A DNA stretch of 64,000 nt from CBDDIP01 sp965229005 (GTDB lineage Bacteria > Actinomycetota > Acidimicrobiia > Acidimicrobiales > Ilumatobacteraceae): positions 1,054,001 to 1,118,000 of the forward strand of contig CBDDIP010000002.1 of assembly GCA_965229005.1 (NCBI GenBank), read 5' to 3'. Shown in pieces: positions 43,139 to 50,774 of this stretch. The first letter of the stretch is position 1, and every line of letters begins with the position of its first letter. The position numbers were made by a program, and so were the translations under genes. The notes under the pieces were generated by a model, which was given only the letters and a program-made list of their open reading frames with translations, was not told the DNA's origin and did no database searches.

Positions 43139-44325
43139 GCGGGCCCGCAGCGGCCGCCGGCAAGGGCGACCTCGTCCTCGTCAACATCGGAACGATCGTC
43201 ACCGGCGACCTCACGGCACCGTTCGTCGACGGCGACACGATCGTCGTGCGCGACGGCATCATCACCGCGGTCGGTGCGGCCGCCGATGTCGAGGTGCCCG
43301 CCGGCGTGCAACGCATCGACGTCGCTGGTGCCACGGTGATGCCCGGCCTGCGCGACAACCACGTGCACCCCGTCTTCGGCGACTTCACGCCGCGGCAGAG
43401 CACCGTCAACTTCATCGACTCCTGCCTCCATGGCGGGGTCACCACGATGTACTCGGCGGGCGAGCCGCACGTGCCCGGTCGGCCCACCGACCCGGCCGGG
43501 ACGAAGGCCCTTGCCCTGCTGGCGCATCTCAGCTTCCGCAACGCCCGCCCCTCCGGCGTCAAGGTCCACGCCGGCGCGGTGCTGTTGGAACCGGGGCTGG
43601 TGGAGCAGGACTTCGAGGACCTCGCCAACGCCGGCTGCCGGCTCGTCGGCGAGATCGGCATCTCCGGCGTGAAGGATCCAGCCGAGGCAGCGCAGATGAC
43701 CCGGTGGGCGCAGGCCCGTCACATGAAGGTGATGGTCCACACCGGTGGCGCCTCGATCCCCGGCAGCGGCGTCATCGGCGCCGACTTCGTCGTCGAGGTC
43801 CGCCCCGACGTCGCCGGTCACGTCAACGGCGGCCCGACCAGCCTGCCGGTCAGCGCCGTCGCCGAGATCCTCGATCGCACCGACGCGCGAGTCGAGATCG
43901 TCCACAACGGCAACATCACCACCCTCGGCAAGATCGTCAACCTCGTGCGCGAACGCAACGAGCTGCACCGGCTGGTCGCCGGCACCGACTGCCCCGCCGG
44001 CTCTGGCGTGCAGCCGCTCGGCATGCTGCGCGTGATGGCGTCCGCTGCGTCACTCGGCGGCATCGACGGCGCGACCGCGGTGGCCATCGCCACCGGCAAC
44101 GTGGCCGAGCTGCACGACGACAACAACGGTCGCATCCGCGTCGGCGCCGAAGCCGACCTGCTCGTCGTCGACTCGCCGATGGGCTCGACTGCGTCCGACG
44201 CGCTCGGTGCATTGGAGTTCGGCGACACGCCCGCGGTCGCGTTCGCGATCATCGACGGCGTGATCGTGGTGGCCAAGAGCCGCAACACCCCGCCGCCCAC
44301 CCGAGGCATCAAGCTGCTCGGCTGA
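43135..44325 (+). CDS. ena: Enamidase-like amidohydrolase
   Basis: The protein has 396 residues of the amidohydrolase superfamily. Metal ligands are seen in GLRDNHVHPVFGDF (HxH), GEIGISGVKDP (carboxylate/Lys region), MVHTGGAS, IVHNGNIT and GTDCPAGSG (Asp). VNIGTIVTGDLTAPFVDGDTI and the ring-opening enamidase-type middle resemble the E. barkeri enamidase, which opens 6-oxo-1,4,5,6-tetrahydronicotinate to 2-formylglutarate with release of ammonia. The facing operon has the enzymes for the two earlier steps. Last gene of its operon; the MarR gene converges 21 bp downstream. Confidence 0.82.
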   Translation: MSGPAAAAGKGDLVLVNIGTIVTGDLTAPFVDGDTIVVRDGIITAVGAAADVEVPAGVQRIDVAGATVMPGLRDNHVHPVFGDFTPRQSTVNFIDSCLHGGVTTMYSAGEPHVPGRPTDPAGTKALALLAHLSFRNARPSGVKVHAGAVLLEPGLVEQDFEDLANAGCRLVGEIGISGVKDPAEAAQMTRWAQARHMKVMVHTGGASIPGSGVIGADFVVEVRPDVAGHVNGGPTSLPVSAVAEILDRTDARVEIVHNGNITTLGKIVNLVRERNELHRLVAGTDCPAGSGVQPLGMLRVMASAASLGGIDGATAVAIATGNVAELHDDNNGRIRVGAEADLLVVDSPMGSTASDALGALEFGDTPAVAFAIIDGVIVVAKSRNTPPPTRGIKLLG

Positions 44326-44346
44326 ACTGGTCGAGCTGGGGGCGCG

Positions 44347-44781
44347 TCACGCACCGTCGGCGATGCGACGCAGCAAGCGGAGGAACTCGGCCGCTTCGTC
44401 GCGGGTCAACGGCTCCAGCGTCGACGCCGACACCTCGTACGCGATCGGGATCACTTCATCGAGCAACGCCGAGCCCTCCTCGGTGAGCTCGATGATGCTC
44501 AGCCTCGCGTCGTCGGGATCGGCGCTGCTCGACACCAGACCGCGCTGCGTCAGGCGATCGATCACGCCGGTGATGGTCGCCGAGTCCATGGCTGCCAGTC
44601 GCCCCAGCAGGTTCTGGTGGATCGGCCCCTCGGCGCGCAGCGTGGCCAGCGCAGCCAGCTGCGTCGGTGCGAGCCGCGACGGGATGGCGTTGGAGAACAT
44701 CGTGCGATGGCGCTGGTTGGCCTTGCGCAGCAGGAACCCGACCTGGTCCTGCACGACGTACGACGTTCGAGTCCGGGCCAT
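44347..44781 (-). CDS. MarR-family transcriptional regulator
   Basis: The protein has 144 residues with a winged helix-turn-helix: APTQLAALATLRAEGPIHQN, then LGRLAAMDSATITGVIDRLTQRGLVSSSADPDDARLSIIELT. This resembles MarR regulators such as NicR that control nicotinate genes, but binding cannot be shown. Its ATG overlaps the UPF0280 stop by one base (TGATG), so it is the last gene of the molybdenum hydroxylase operon. It is the obvious local regulator for both convergent nicotinate operons. Confidence 0.9.
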   Translation of the reverse strand: MARTRTSYVVQDQVGFLLRKANQRHRTMFSNAIPSRLAPTQLAALATLRAEGPIHQNLLGRLAAMDSATITGVIDRLTQRGLVSSSADPDDARLSIIELTEEGSALLDEVIPIAYEVSASTLEPLTRDEAAEFLRLLRRIADGA

Positions 44782-45647
44782 CACGGCGACACTAGTGACG
44801 TCGTCTCCGGCGTGGCGGAGATCAACCGCCGGTGCTCGCCGACGACGATGAGGGCAGCGACGATGCGTCCGAGCGACAGCAGCCGGCGGGCGATTCGCTC
44901 GCCCGGCGTGGCCGCGGCCTCCTGCTCCGCCTCGGTCAGCGCGCCGACCCCGATCGTGACGAGGTGGTGGCCGAGGTCGCTCGCCTCGTCCAACGTGATC
45001 GCCTCCACGCGCCGGATCGCCGGGTGGCCCGGCAGGTCCACCGCGCTGGCGATCAGACTGGCTGCGGCGTCAGCCGACGCAGCGTCGGTAGCGAGCACGG
45101 TCACCGCGTCAGCGATGCCGAGCGACATGCTGCGCCCGGGCCAGCCGCTGGTGGCCACGCCGCGCGCCCGGTCGGCGTCCGTGATGGTGACCGTCCCGGC
45201 GAGGTGCGGTTGCGCCAGGTCGTGCACCATGCCGACGCGCATCGTCTGCCCCGGCGCCAGCCAGAAGGCGATGTCGCCGCCGTTGTTGACGATGATCTTC
45301 AGCGCATCGTCGTCGCGCACCGCGGCCAGCACGTGATCGGCAACGGCGCCGGCCACCGCCGCCATCGGTGTGATGAACGTCGTGCCGTGCCCGGCGGTCG
45401 CCCGCACCATCCGCTGCGCCACGGCGCCGCGCACGTGCGGTGCCGCCGTGGCCGGCAGTCGCAGCTGGGGCAGCTCGGCGACGAGGTCGCGCAGCACCGG
45501 CTGCAGCGCCGCGTGCGCTCGCGCGTACACGCGCTCGACGCAGTCGGGCGGGCCGTCGACGGTGATGATCAGGTCGATCGGGCCGTGCTGGAGGTGCAGC
45601 GTCCCGTCAGCGGAACGTGCGGCCACCACCCCCGGATCGGCGTTCAC
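44781..45647 (-). CDS. UPF0280 family (ApbE-related) protein
   Basis: The protein has 288 residues. RVYARAHAALQPVLRDLVAEL is followed by GHGTTFITPMAAVAGAVADHV and IVNNGGDIAFWL, then GVATSGWPGRSMSLGIADAVTVLA, which match UPF0280. The fold is related to ApbE, the flavin transferase that attaches FMN to proteins. The GTG start at 45647 overlaps the upstream stop (GTGA). Location directly after the 6-hydroxynicotinate-reductase-like gene suggests a role in maturing or partnering that enzyme; the activity itself is unknown. Confidence 0.8.
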   Translation of the reverse strand: MNADPGVVAARSADGTLHLQHGPIDLIITVDGPPDCVERVYARAHAALQPVLRDLVAELPQLRLPATAAPHVRGAVAQRMVRATAGHGTTFITPMAAVAGAVADHVLAAVRDDDALKIIVNNGGDIAFWLAPGQTMRVGMVHDLAQPHLAGTVTITDADRARGVATSGWPGRSMSLGIADAVTVLATDAASADAAASLIASAVDLPGHPAIRRVEAITLDEASDLGHHLVTIGVGALTEAEQEAAATPGERIARRLLSLGRIVAALIVVGEHRRLISATPETTSLVSP

Positions 45648-47101
45648 GGCGCGTGCAGCCGCCGCGTCCGCTCGTCGGCCAGCACCTGCTCGATCGGTCG
45701 CACCGAGTCGGCGTGGCCGCCCATCGCCACGTACTGATCGAGACGCATCGTGAACTCGATCGGGGCGACGATGGCCGGCGTCGGCACGTGCCCGAACGAG
45801 CCGGGCGGCATCGCCGAGACGTCGACCATGAACGTGATCCCGCCGCCCGGCCACATGAACACCGGAGCGCCGCCACAGGTGACGCGCACCTCGTCGGCGC
45901 GCACCATGTGCGTGAGGCCGATCGGGTGGCGAGTCACCCCGGAGCGCAACGAGCCGCCGGCGCCGGCCATGAACACCACCGACGTGGTCGACGGCTCGCA
46001 GTTCTCGCCGATGCGGGCCACCGAGCGGGCCACGTCCGGCGGCATCGGCGTCGGCACCGGCACGAGCGAGTCGTCGAGCACGAAGTACGCCGAGTGCGCT
46101 CCGGTGGTGCTGACCATGAGCAGCCGCAGGCCCGGGCGGGCCCCGCGCTTGGCCCGGAACGGATCGAGGATCGACAGGGGATCGTCGATCGAGGTGCCGC
46201 CCCAGCCGCTGCCCGACTCGGCGACGTTGAAGTAGCGCCCCGGCGTGGACTTGCGGCCGCGCAGGTGGATGCCGCTCGGCTCCATGCCGAGCACGGCGCC
46301 GGCCTGGTGCTCGGTGAGCACGCCGGTGATGTGCTCGTCCACCACGACCACTTCGTCGACGAGGTCGCGCCAGTCGATGGCGAACATGCCGATCGTGGCC
46401 GAGCCGCACCCGACGCGCATCAGCGTGTCGGGCTCGCCGTCGATGATCGGCGCCGCGCCGGCGCGCACGCGCAACTCGGCCCCACCCTGCACCGAGAGCT
46501 CGGTCTCCTCGCCGGAGCACAGGGCGAGCAGGGCGCGCATCGTCGCCAACCCTTCGTGGCGCGTCCCGCCGGTGAGGTGGTTGACACCGCCGATGGCCAG
46601 CATCTGCGAGCCGTACTCGCTCGTCGTCACGTGTCCGACGGGGAGGCCCTCGTGCAGCACCAGCGAGCGCTCGTCGCCGATGTGGCGATCGGTGTCGATC
46701 TTCACCTTCACACCGCAGTAGGAGAAGATCGCCTCGGTCACCACGGTCACCGTGTCGATGCCGTCGATGCGGCTGGACACGATCAGCGGTGCCGGCTTGT
46801 AGTCCGGATACGTCGTGCCGGCGCCGGCGCCGGTGACGAACAGCTCGTCATCGGGAACCAGCGAACCGTCCCACTCGTGGTCGACCACGCTGAACGGCAC
46901 GACGGCACCGCCGAGCTCCTTCGTGCGCTGCAGCAGCACCACCGGATCGACGCGGGTGAGCACCCCGTCGACGTTGCCGTAGCGATCGCACGAGCCGGTC
47001 AGGCCTGGCTTGATGAAGCAGCGGATCGGACACGCTTCGCACCGGATCTTGTCCGAGTCGGCGTCCTCGTCGATCGCCACGTGGCGCAGTTCGTCGGTCA
47101 C
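45644..47101 (-). CDS. hnr: 6-hydroxynicotinate reductase-like iron-sulfur protein
   Basis: The protein has 485 residues. An N-terminal cysteine motif (IRCEACPIRC with a further Cys in GLTGSCDRYGN) suits a 4Fe-4S cluster. The rest includes SYCGVKVKIDTD, GGVNHLTGGTRHEG, VRVGCGSATIGMFA-like MRVGCGSATIGMF and WRDLVDEVVVVDEHITGVL. This matches proteins annotated as 6-hydroxynicotinate reductase, which reduces 6-hydroxynicotinate to 6-oxo-1,4,5,6-tetrahydronicotinate with ferredoxin. The assignment rests on recall and on the flanking hydroxylase and enamidase genes. The GTG at 47101 overlaps the hydroxylase stop (GTGA). Electron supply in an aerobe would need explanation. Confidence 0.8.
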   Translation of the reverse strand: MTDELRHVAIDEDADSDKIRCEACPIRCFIKPGLTGSCDRYGNVDGVLTRVDPVVLLQRTKELGGAVVPFSVVDHEWDGSLVPDDELFVTGAGAGTTYPDYKPAPLIVSSRIDGIDTVTVVTEAIFSYCGVKVKIDTDRHIGDERSLVLHEGLPVGHVTTSEYGSQMLAIGGVNHLTGGTRHEGLATMRALLALCSGEETELSVQGGAELRVRAGAAPIIDGEPDTLMRVGCGSATIGMFAIDWRDLVDEVVVVDEHITGVLTEHQAGAVLGMEPSGIHLRGRKSTPGRYFNVAESGSGWGGTSIDDPLSILDPFRAKRGARPGLRLLMVSTTGAHSAYFVLDDSLVPVPTPMPPDVARSVARIGENCEPSTTSVVFMAGAGGSLRSGVTRHPIGLTHMVRADEVRVTCGGAPVFMWPGGGITFMVDVSAMPPGSFGHVPTPAIVAPIEFTMRLDQYVAMGGHADSVRPIEQVLADERTRRLHAP

Positions 47102-49815
47102 GGCTGCTCCTGGCAAGCGGCTCGCACACGCTCGGGCGTGGCGGGGAGGGAGGTGATCATCGTGCCGCACGCGTCGCGCAGCGCGTTGAGGATGGCGGGC
47201 GCGGTGGCGATGAGCGAGTGCTCGCCGACGCCCTTCGCGCCGTACGGCCCGCGTGGGTCGGCGCTCTCGATGATGTGGGTGCGGATCGGCGGCACGTCGC
47301 CGATGGTGGGGATGAGGTAGTCGTGCAGGTTGTCGGTGCGGCCGGGCAGGTACTCCTCCATCAACGCCAGGCCGATGCCCTGGGCGATGCCGCCCTCGAT
47401 CTGCCCCTTCACCAACCGCGGGTTGACGGCGCGGCCGACGTCGTAGGCGGCGACGATCTGGTGCAGGTGCACGGTGCCGAGTGCAGCGTCGACAGTCAGC
47501 TCGGCGACCTGCGCGCCGAAGCCGTACATGCCGTACGGCTCGCCTTGGCCGTTCGCATCGAGCGCAGTGGTGGGTGGGTCGTAGGTGCCGATCGCGACGA
47601 GCACGTAGCCGTCATCGTCGACGGGCAGGTCGGCGAGCGACGTTCCGTAGCGGCGATCCTCGTGCGTGCCGCGCAGCTCGCCGTCAGCGAGGTGCAAGGC
47701 GCTGTCGTCGGGGGCGCCCAGCAACCGGACCATGTCGGCGCGCATCGCGCGGCCGGCTTCGAACGCGGCGTTGCCGCTGACGTACGTCTGCCGCGACGCC
47801 GACGTCTTTCCGGCGTCGGGCGTGCACCTCGTGTCGGCGCCGACGCGAGCCACCTGGCCGACCTCGACGCCGATGGCGTCGGCGACGATCTGACTGAGCA
47901 CCGTGGACGATCCCTGACCGATGTCCACGGCGCCCTGGTGCAGCACCAGTCGCCCGTCGGCCGTGAGCCCGACCTTGATGGTCGACGGGTTGGAGATCGA
48001 GGTGTTGCCACACCCGTACCAGACCCCGGCGATGCCGACCCCCCGGCGGAAGCGCCCGAGCGAGCGGGCGGCACCGACGCGCGCCACGGCCTCGTCCCAC
48101 GACGGACGCAGCGCCTCGAGGCACTCGACGAAGCCGACCCCCTCCTCGAACACCTGCCCGGTCACCGTCGGCTGGCCGGCGCGCAGCGCGTTGCGCATGC
48201 GGATCTCCAGGCGATCCATGCCGAGCTGGCGGGCGAGATCGTCCAGCACGCTCTCCTGCGCGAACGCGGCCTGCGGCACGCCGAAGCCGCGGAACGCGCC
48301 GCTCGGCACGGTGTTCGTGTTCACCGCTCGCGAGCGAGCGCGGTAGTGCTCGACGAAGTACGGACCGGACGCGTGGACCGGGACGCGGTTGGCGACCGTC
48401 GGCCCCCATGAGGCGTACGCACCGGTGTTGAACACCGCCTCGACGTCGAGCGTGGTCAGCCGTCCGTCGGCGTCGGCGCCGGCGCGCACGGTGATCGCCG
48501 AGGGGTGCCGCTTGGTGGTGCTGGCCATCGACTCGGCGCGGCTGTAGGTGATGCGCACCGGTCGCTGCACCCGCATCGCCGCCAACGCGAGGATCGGTTG
48601 CACGGACACGTCGAGCTTGCCGCCGAACCCGCCGCCGCAGGCGGTGGGGATGATCCGGACTCGTTGCTCGTCGACGCCGAGGATCGCTGCCGTCGACGCA
48701 CGATCCATGTGCGGCGCCTGCGTGGTGACGTGGATGGCGATCTCGCCGTCGACCACCTCCGCCCACCCCGCCTCCGGCTCGATGTAGGCGTGCTCGACGA
48801 ACGGCGTGGTGAACGTGCCCGTCGCGACGTGGCTCGCCGCGGCCAGGCCGTCACCGACGTCGCCGCGCGTGACGAAGCCGGTGACGAGCACGTTGTCGGC
48901 TCGCTCGGCGATCACCGGTGGACAGCCGTCGTCGAGCGCGTCGGCCGGCTCGAGCACGGGCTGCAGCTCCTCCCACGTGATCGGGAGATCGGTGGGCTCG
49001 ACGCGGCCCGCCGACACGATGGCGGCCACGGCTTCGCCGCGAAAGCGCGTCTCGGCCTCGGCGAACACCGGCTGGTCCTCGAACCCGGGGATGACGCCGA
49101 AGCGGTTGACGCCCGGCACGTCGGCTGCGGTGAGCACGGCGATCACATCGACGCGGGAAGCGACGAAACCGGCAAGATCGCCCAACGTGAACGCGGCGCG
49201 GTGATTCGGGCTGCGGAGCACCGTTACGCACAGCGCGTCCGCGGGAGCGCCGTCGTCGCCGAACTCGTCGTCGCCACGCACCTTCGGCATGCCATCGACG
49301 CGGTCGATGGATGCACCGACCGCCTTGCCCGCAGGCGGCGCCTCGGCGCCGTCGTCGGCGGCCAGCGCGTCGACCACCGCCTCGACGATGCTGCGGTAGC
49401 CGGTGCATCGGCACAGCACGCCGCCGAGTGCGTCGTCGACCTCCGCACTGGTCGGTGAGGGGTTCGCGGCCAGCAGCGCACGCGCGGCGATGAGCATGCC
49501 GGGCGTGCAGAAGCCGCACTGTGCCGCACCGTGGCGGAGGAACGACCGCTGCACCCGCCGCCCGATCGGGTCGTCGGCCAGGCCCTCCACGGTGAGCACG
49601 TCGCGGCCTTCGAGCCGGCCGATCGGCAGGAGGCAGGCGCACAACGGCTCGTCGTCCACCAGCACCGTGCACGAGCCGCAGTCGCCCGCCTTGCAGCCGA
49701 CCTTCGTGCCGGTGAGGCCGAGCTCCTCGCGCAGCGCATCGACCGCAACGGTCGCCGGTTCGCATGTGAGCAGCCGTTGTCGCCCGTTGACGATCACCGC
49801 GATCGGATCGCTCAT
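47098..49815 (-). CDS. Molybdenum hydroxylase: fused 2Fe-2S and Mo-binding subunits (nicotinate dehydrogenase-like)
   Basis: The protein has 905 residues. Residues 1-~155 hold the two 2Fe-2S clusters: CKAGDCGSC (Cys41, 46, 49) for the plant-type site, then CGFCTPGM with CRCTGY. Residue ~175 to the end is the xanthine-dehydrogenase-type molybdopterin domain with ACGGGFGGKLD, GAFRGFGVPQAAFAQE and the catalytic Glu in AKGVGEHSLIATAPAI near the C-terminus. The substrate by context is nicotinate, hydroxylated at C6. In most relatives the small and large subunits are separate; here the usual order is kept in one chain. The FAD subunit gene overlaps by 4 nt upstream and the reductase gene downstream. 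Confidence 0.88.
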   Translation of the reverse strand: MSDPIAVIVNGRQRLLTCEPATVAVDALREELGLTGTKVGCKAGDCGSCTVLVDDEPLCACLLPIGRLEGRDVLTVEGLADDPIGRRVQRSFLRHGAAQCGFCTPGMLIAARALLAANPSPTSAEVDDALGGVLCRCTGYRSIVEAVVDALAADDGAEAPPAGKAVGASIDRVDGMPKVRGDDEFGDDGAPADALCVTVLRSPNHRAAFTLGDLAGFVASRVDVIAVLTAADVPGVNRFGVIPGFEDQPVFAEAETRFRGEAVAAIVSAGRVEPTDLPITWEELQPVLEPADALDDGCPPVIAERADNVLVTGFVTRGDVGDGLAAASHVATGTFTTPFVEHAYIEPEAGWAEVVDGEIAIHVTTQAPHMDRASTAAILGVDEQRVRIIPTACGGGFGGKLDVSVQPILALAAMRVQRPVRITYSRAESMASTTKRHPSAITVRAGADADGRLTTLDVEAVFNTGAYASWGPTVANRVPVHASGPYFVEHYRARSRAVNTNTVPSGAFRGFGVPQAAFAQESVLDDLARQLGMDRLEIRMRNALRAGQPTVTGQVFEEGVGFVECLEALRPSWDEAVARVGAARSLGRFRRGVGIAGVWYGCGNTSISNPSTIKVGLTADGRLVLHQGAVDIGQGSSTVLSQIVADAIGVEVGQVARVGADTRCTPDAGKTSASRQTYVSGNAAFEAGRAMRADMVRLLGAPDDSALHLADGELRGTHEDRRYGTSLADLPVDDDGYVLVAIGTYDPPTTALDANGQGEPYGMYGFGAQVAELTVDAALGTVHLHQIVAAYDVGRAVNPRLVKGQIEGGIAQGIGLALMEEYLPGRTDNLHDYLIPTIGDVPPIRTHIIESADPRGPYGAKGVGEHSLIATAPAILNALRDACGTMITSLPATPERVRAACQEQP

Positions 49816-50675
49816 CGCAGCTCCAGCGCAGCGGTGATGCAATCGGTGATCAGCCGCGGCACCGCGGCGCCGCGATACGCGGCGGTGGCCCGCACGTCGC
49901 CGATGGGAGCGAGCGCCGAGAGGTCCGCGGCGTCGACGATCGTTGCGATGGCGTCGGCGTCCGCTGGTGCGCCGACGAGCGATGCCTCGAGCACGGGCAG
50001 TCGCCTCGCCACCGGGGAGCACGCGCCGACGGCGATGCGTGCCTCCCGGATCCGATCGTCCTCGACGACGATCACGCACGCGACCATCGCGATCGAGATC
50101 ACGAGGTAGGCGCGCTGGCCGAGCTTGATGAACGCGCTGCGCGCCGCCGGGTGCGGATCCCTCACCATCACCGCGGTGACCAGCTCACCCGGCCGCATCG
50201 CCGTGCGGCGGTAGTCGACGATGAAGTCAGCGAGCGGCAGCACGCGAACGCCGCCTCGGCGACGAACTTCGACCAGTGCGTCGAGCGCGAGCAGCGGGGG
50301 CACGCTGTCGGCCGCGGGCGACGCGGTGCACAGGTTGCCGGCGATGGTGCCCGCGTTCTGGATCTGCGCACCACCGATGCGGGCCGCCGCCTGCTGGAGG
50401 GCAGTGAACGCCGATGGCAGGTCGGCGCGCACCACGTCGGTCCACGTCGCCGCAGCACCGAACCGCCACGTCGTGTCATCGTGGCTGATGCCGCGCAGCG
50501 CGTCGATGGCAGCGATGTCGATGACGTGCTCGTGGCGGTCCGGGGCGTTGAGCCGCTGGGGGTAGAAGTCGGTCCCACCGGCGAGGAGCACCGCACCCGG
50601 GTGTTCGAGCTCGGCCAGAGCCGCGTCGACCGAGCGAGGTCGGCGATACGTCGACGTCGGGCCGTTGGGCTCCAT
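49812..50675 (-). CDS. FAD subunit of molybdenum hydroxylase (CoxM-like)
   Basis: The protein has 287 residues. The FAD-binding motif is AVLLAGGTDFYPQ near residue 32, with the second site QNAGTIAGNLCTASPAADSVP near 110. VAVGACSP-like IAVGACSPVARRL is in the C-terminal CO-dehydrogenase flavoprotein domain. It passes electrons from the Fe-S clusters of the fused subunit to an acceptor. The ATG at 50675 begins the minus-strand operon FAD subunit, Fe-S/Mo subunit, reductase, UPF0280, MarR, all with 1- or 4-nt overlaps. TACGAT stands 9 nt before the start. Confidence 0.9.
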   Translation of the reverse strand: MEPNGPTSTYRRPRSVDAALAELEHPGAVLLAGGTDFYPQRLNAPDRHEHVIDIAAIDALRGISHDDTTWRFGAAATWTDVVRADLPSAFTALQQAAARIGGAQIQNAGTIAGNLCTASPAADSVPPLLALDALVEVRRRGGVRVLPLADFIVDYRRTAMRPGELVTAVMVRDPHPAARSAFIKLGQRAYLVISIAMVACVIVVEDDRIREARIAVGACSPVARRLPVLEASLVGAPADADAIATIVDAADLSALAPIGDVRATAAYRGAAVPRLITDCITAALELR

Positions 50676-50715
50676 CCGCGGGCGATCGTACTGTGGCAAT
50701 CACTCGTGTACAAGC

Positions 50716-50747
50716 GATCGGTTCTCCCCCCGTTGGGGGTGCCGATC
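50716..50747. promoter_or_regulatory. Inverted repeat between nicotinate operon and phosphatase gene
   Basis: GATCGG (50716-50721) pairs with CCGATC (50742-50747), and inside it CCCCC (50726-50730) pairs with GGGGG (50735-50739). The hairpin lies in the 99-bp divergent region, upstream of the phosphatase -10 box TAGCAT (50763-50768). A TGTACA palindrome is nearby (50707-50712). Either could be an operator; no function is proven. Confidence 0.4.
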
Positions 50748-50774
50748 AAGACCTGGCGGACCTAGCATCGCCCG

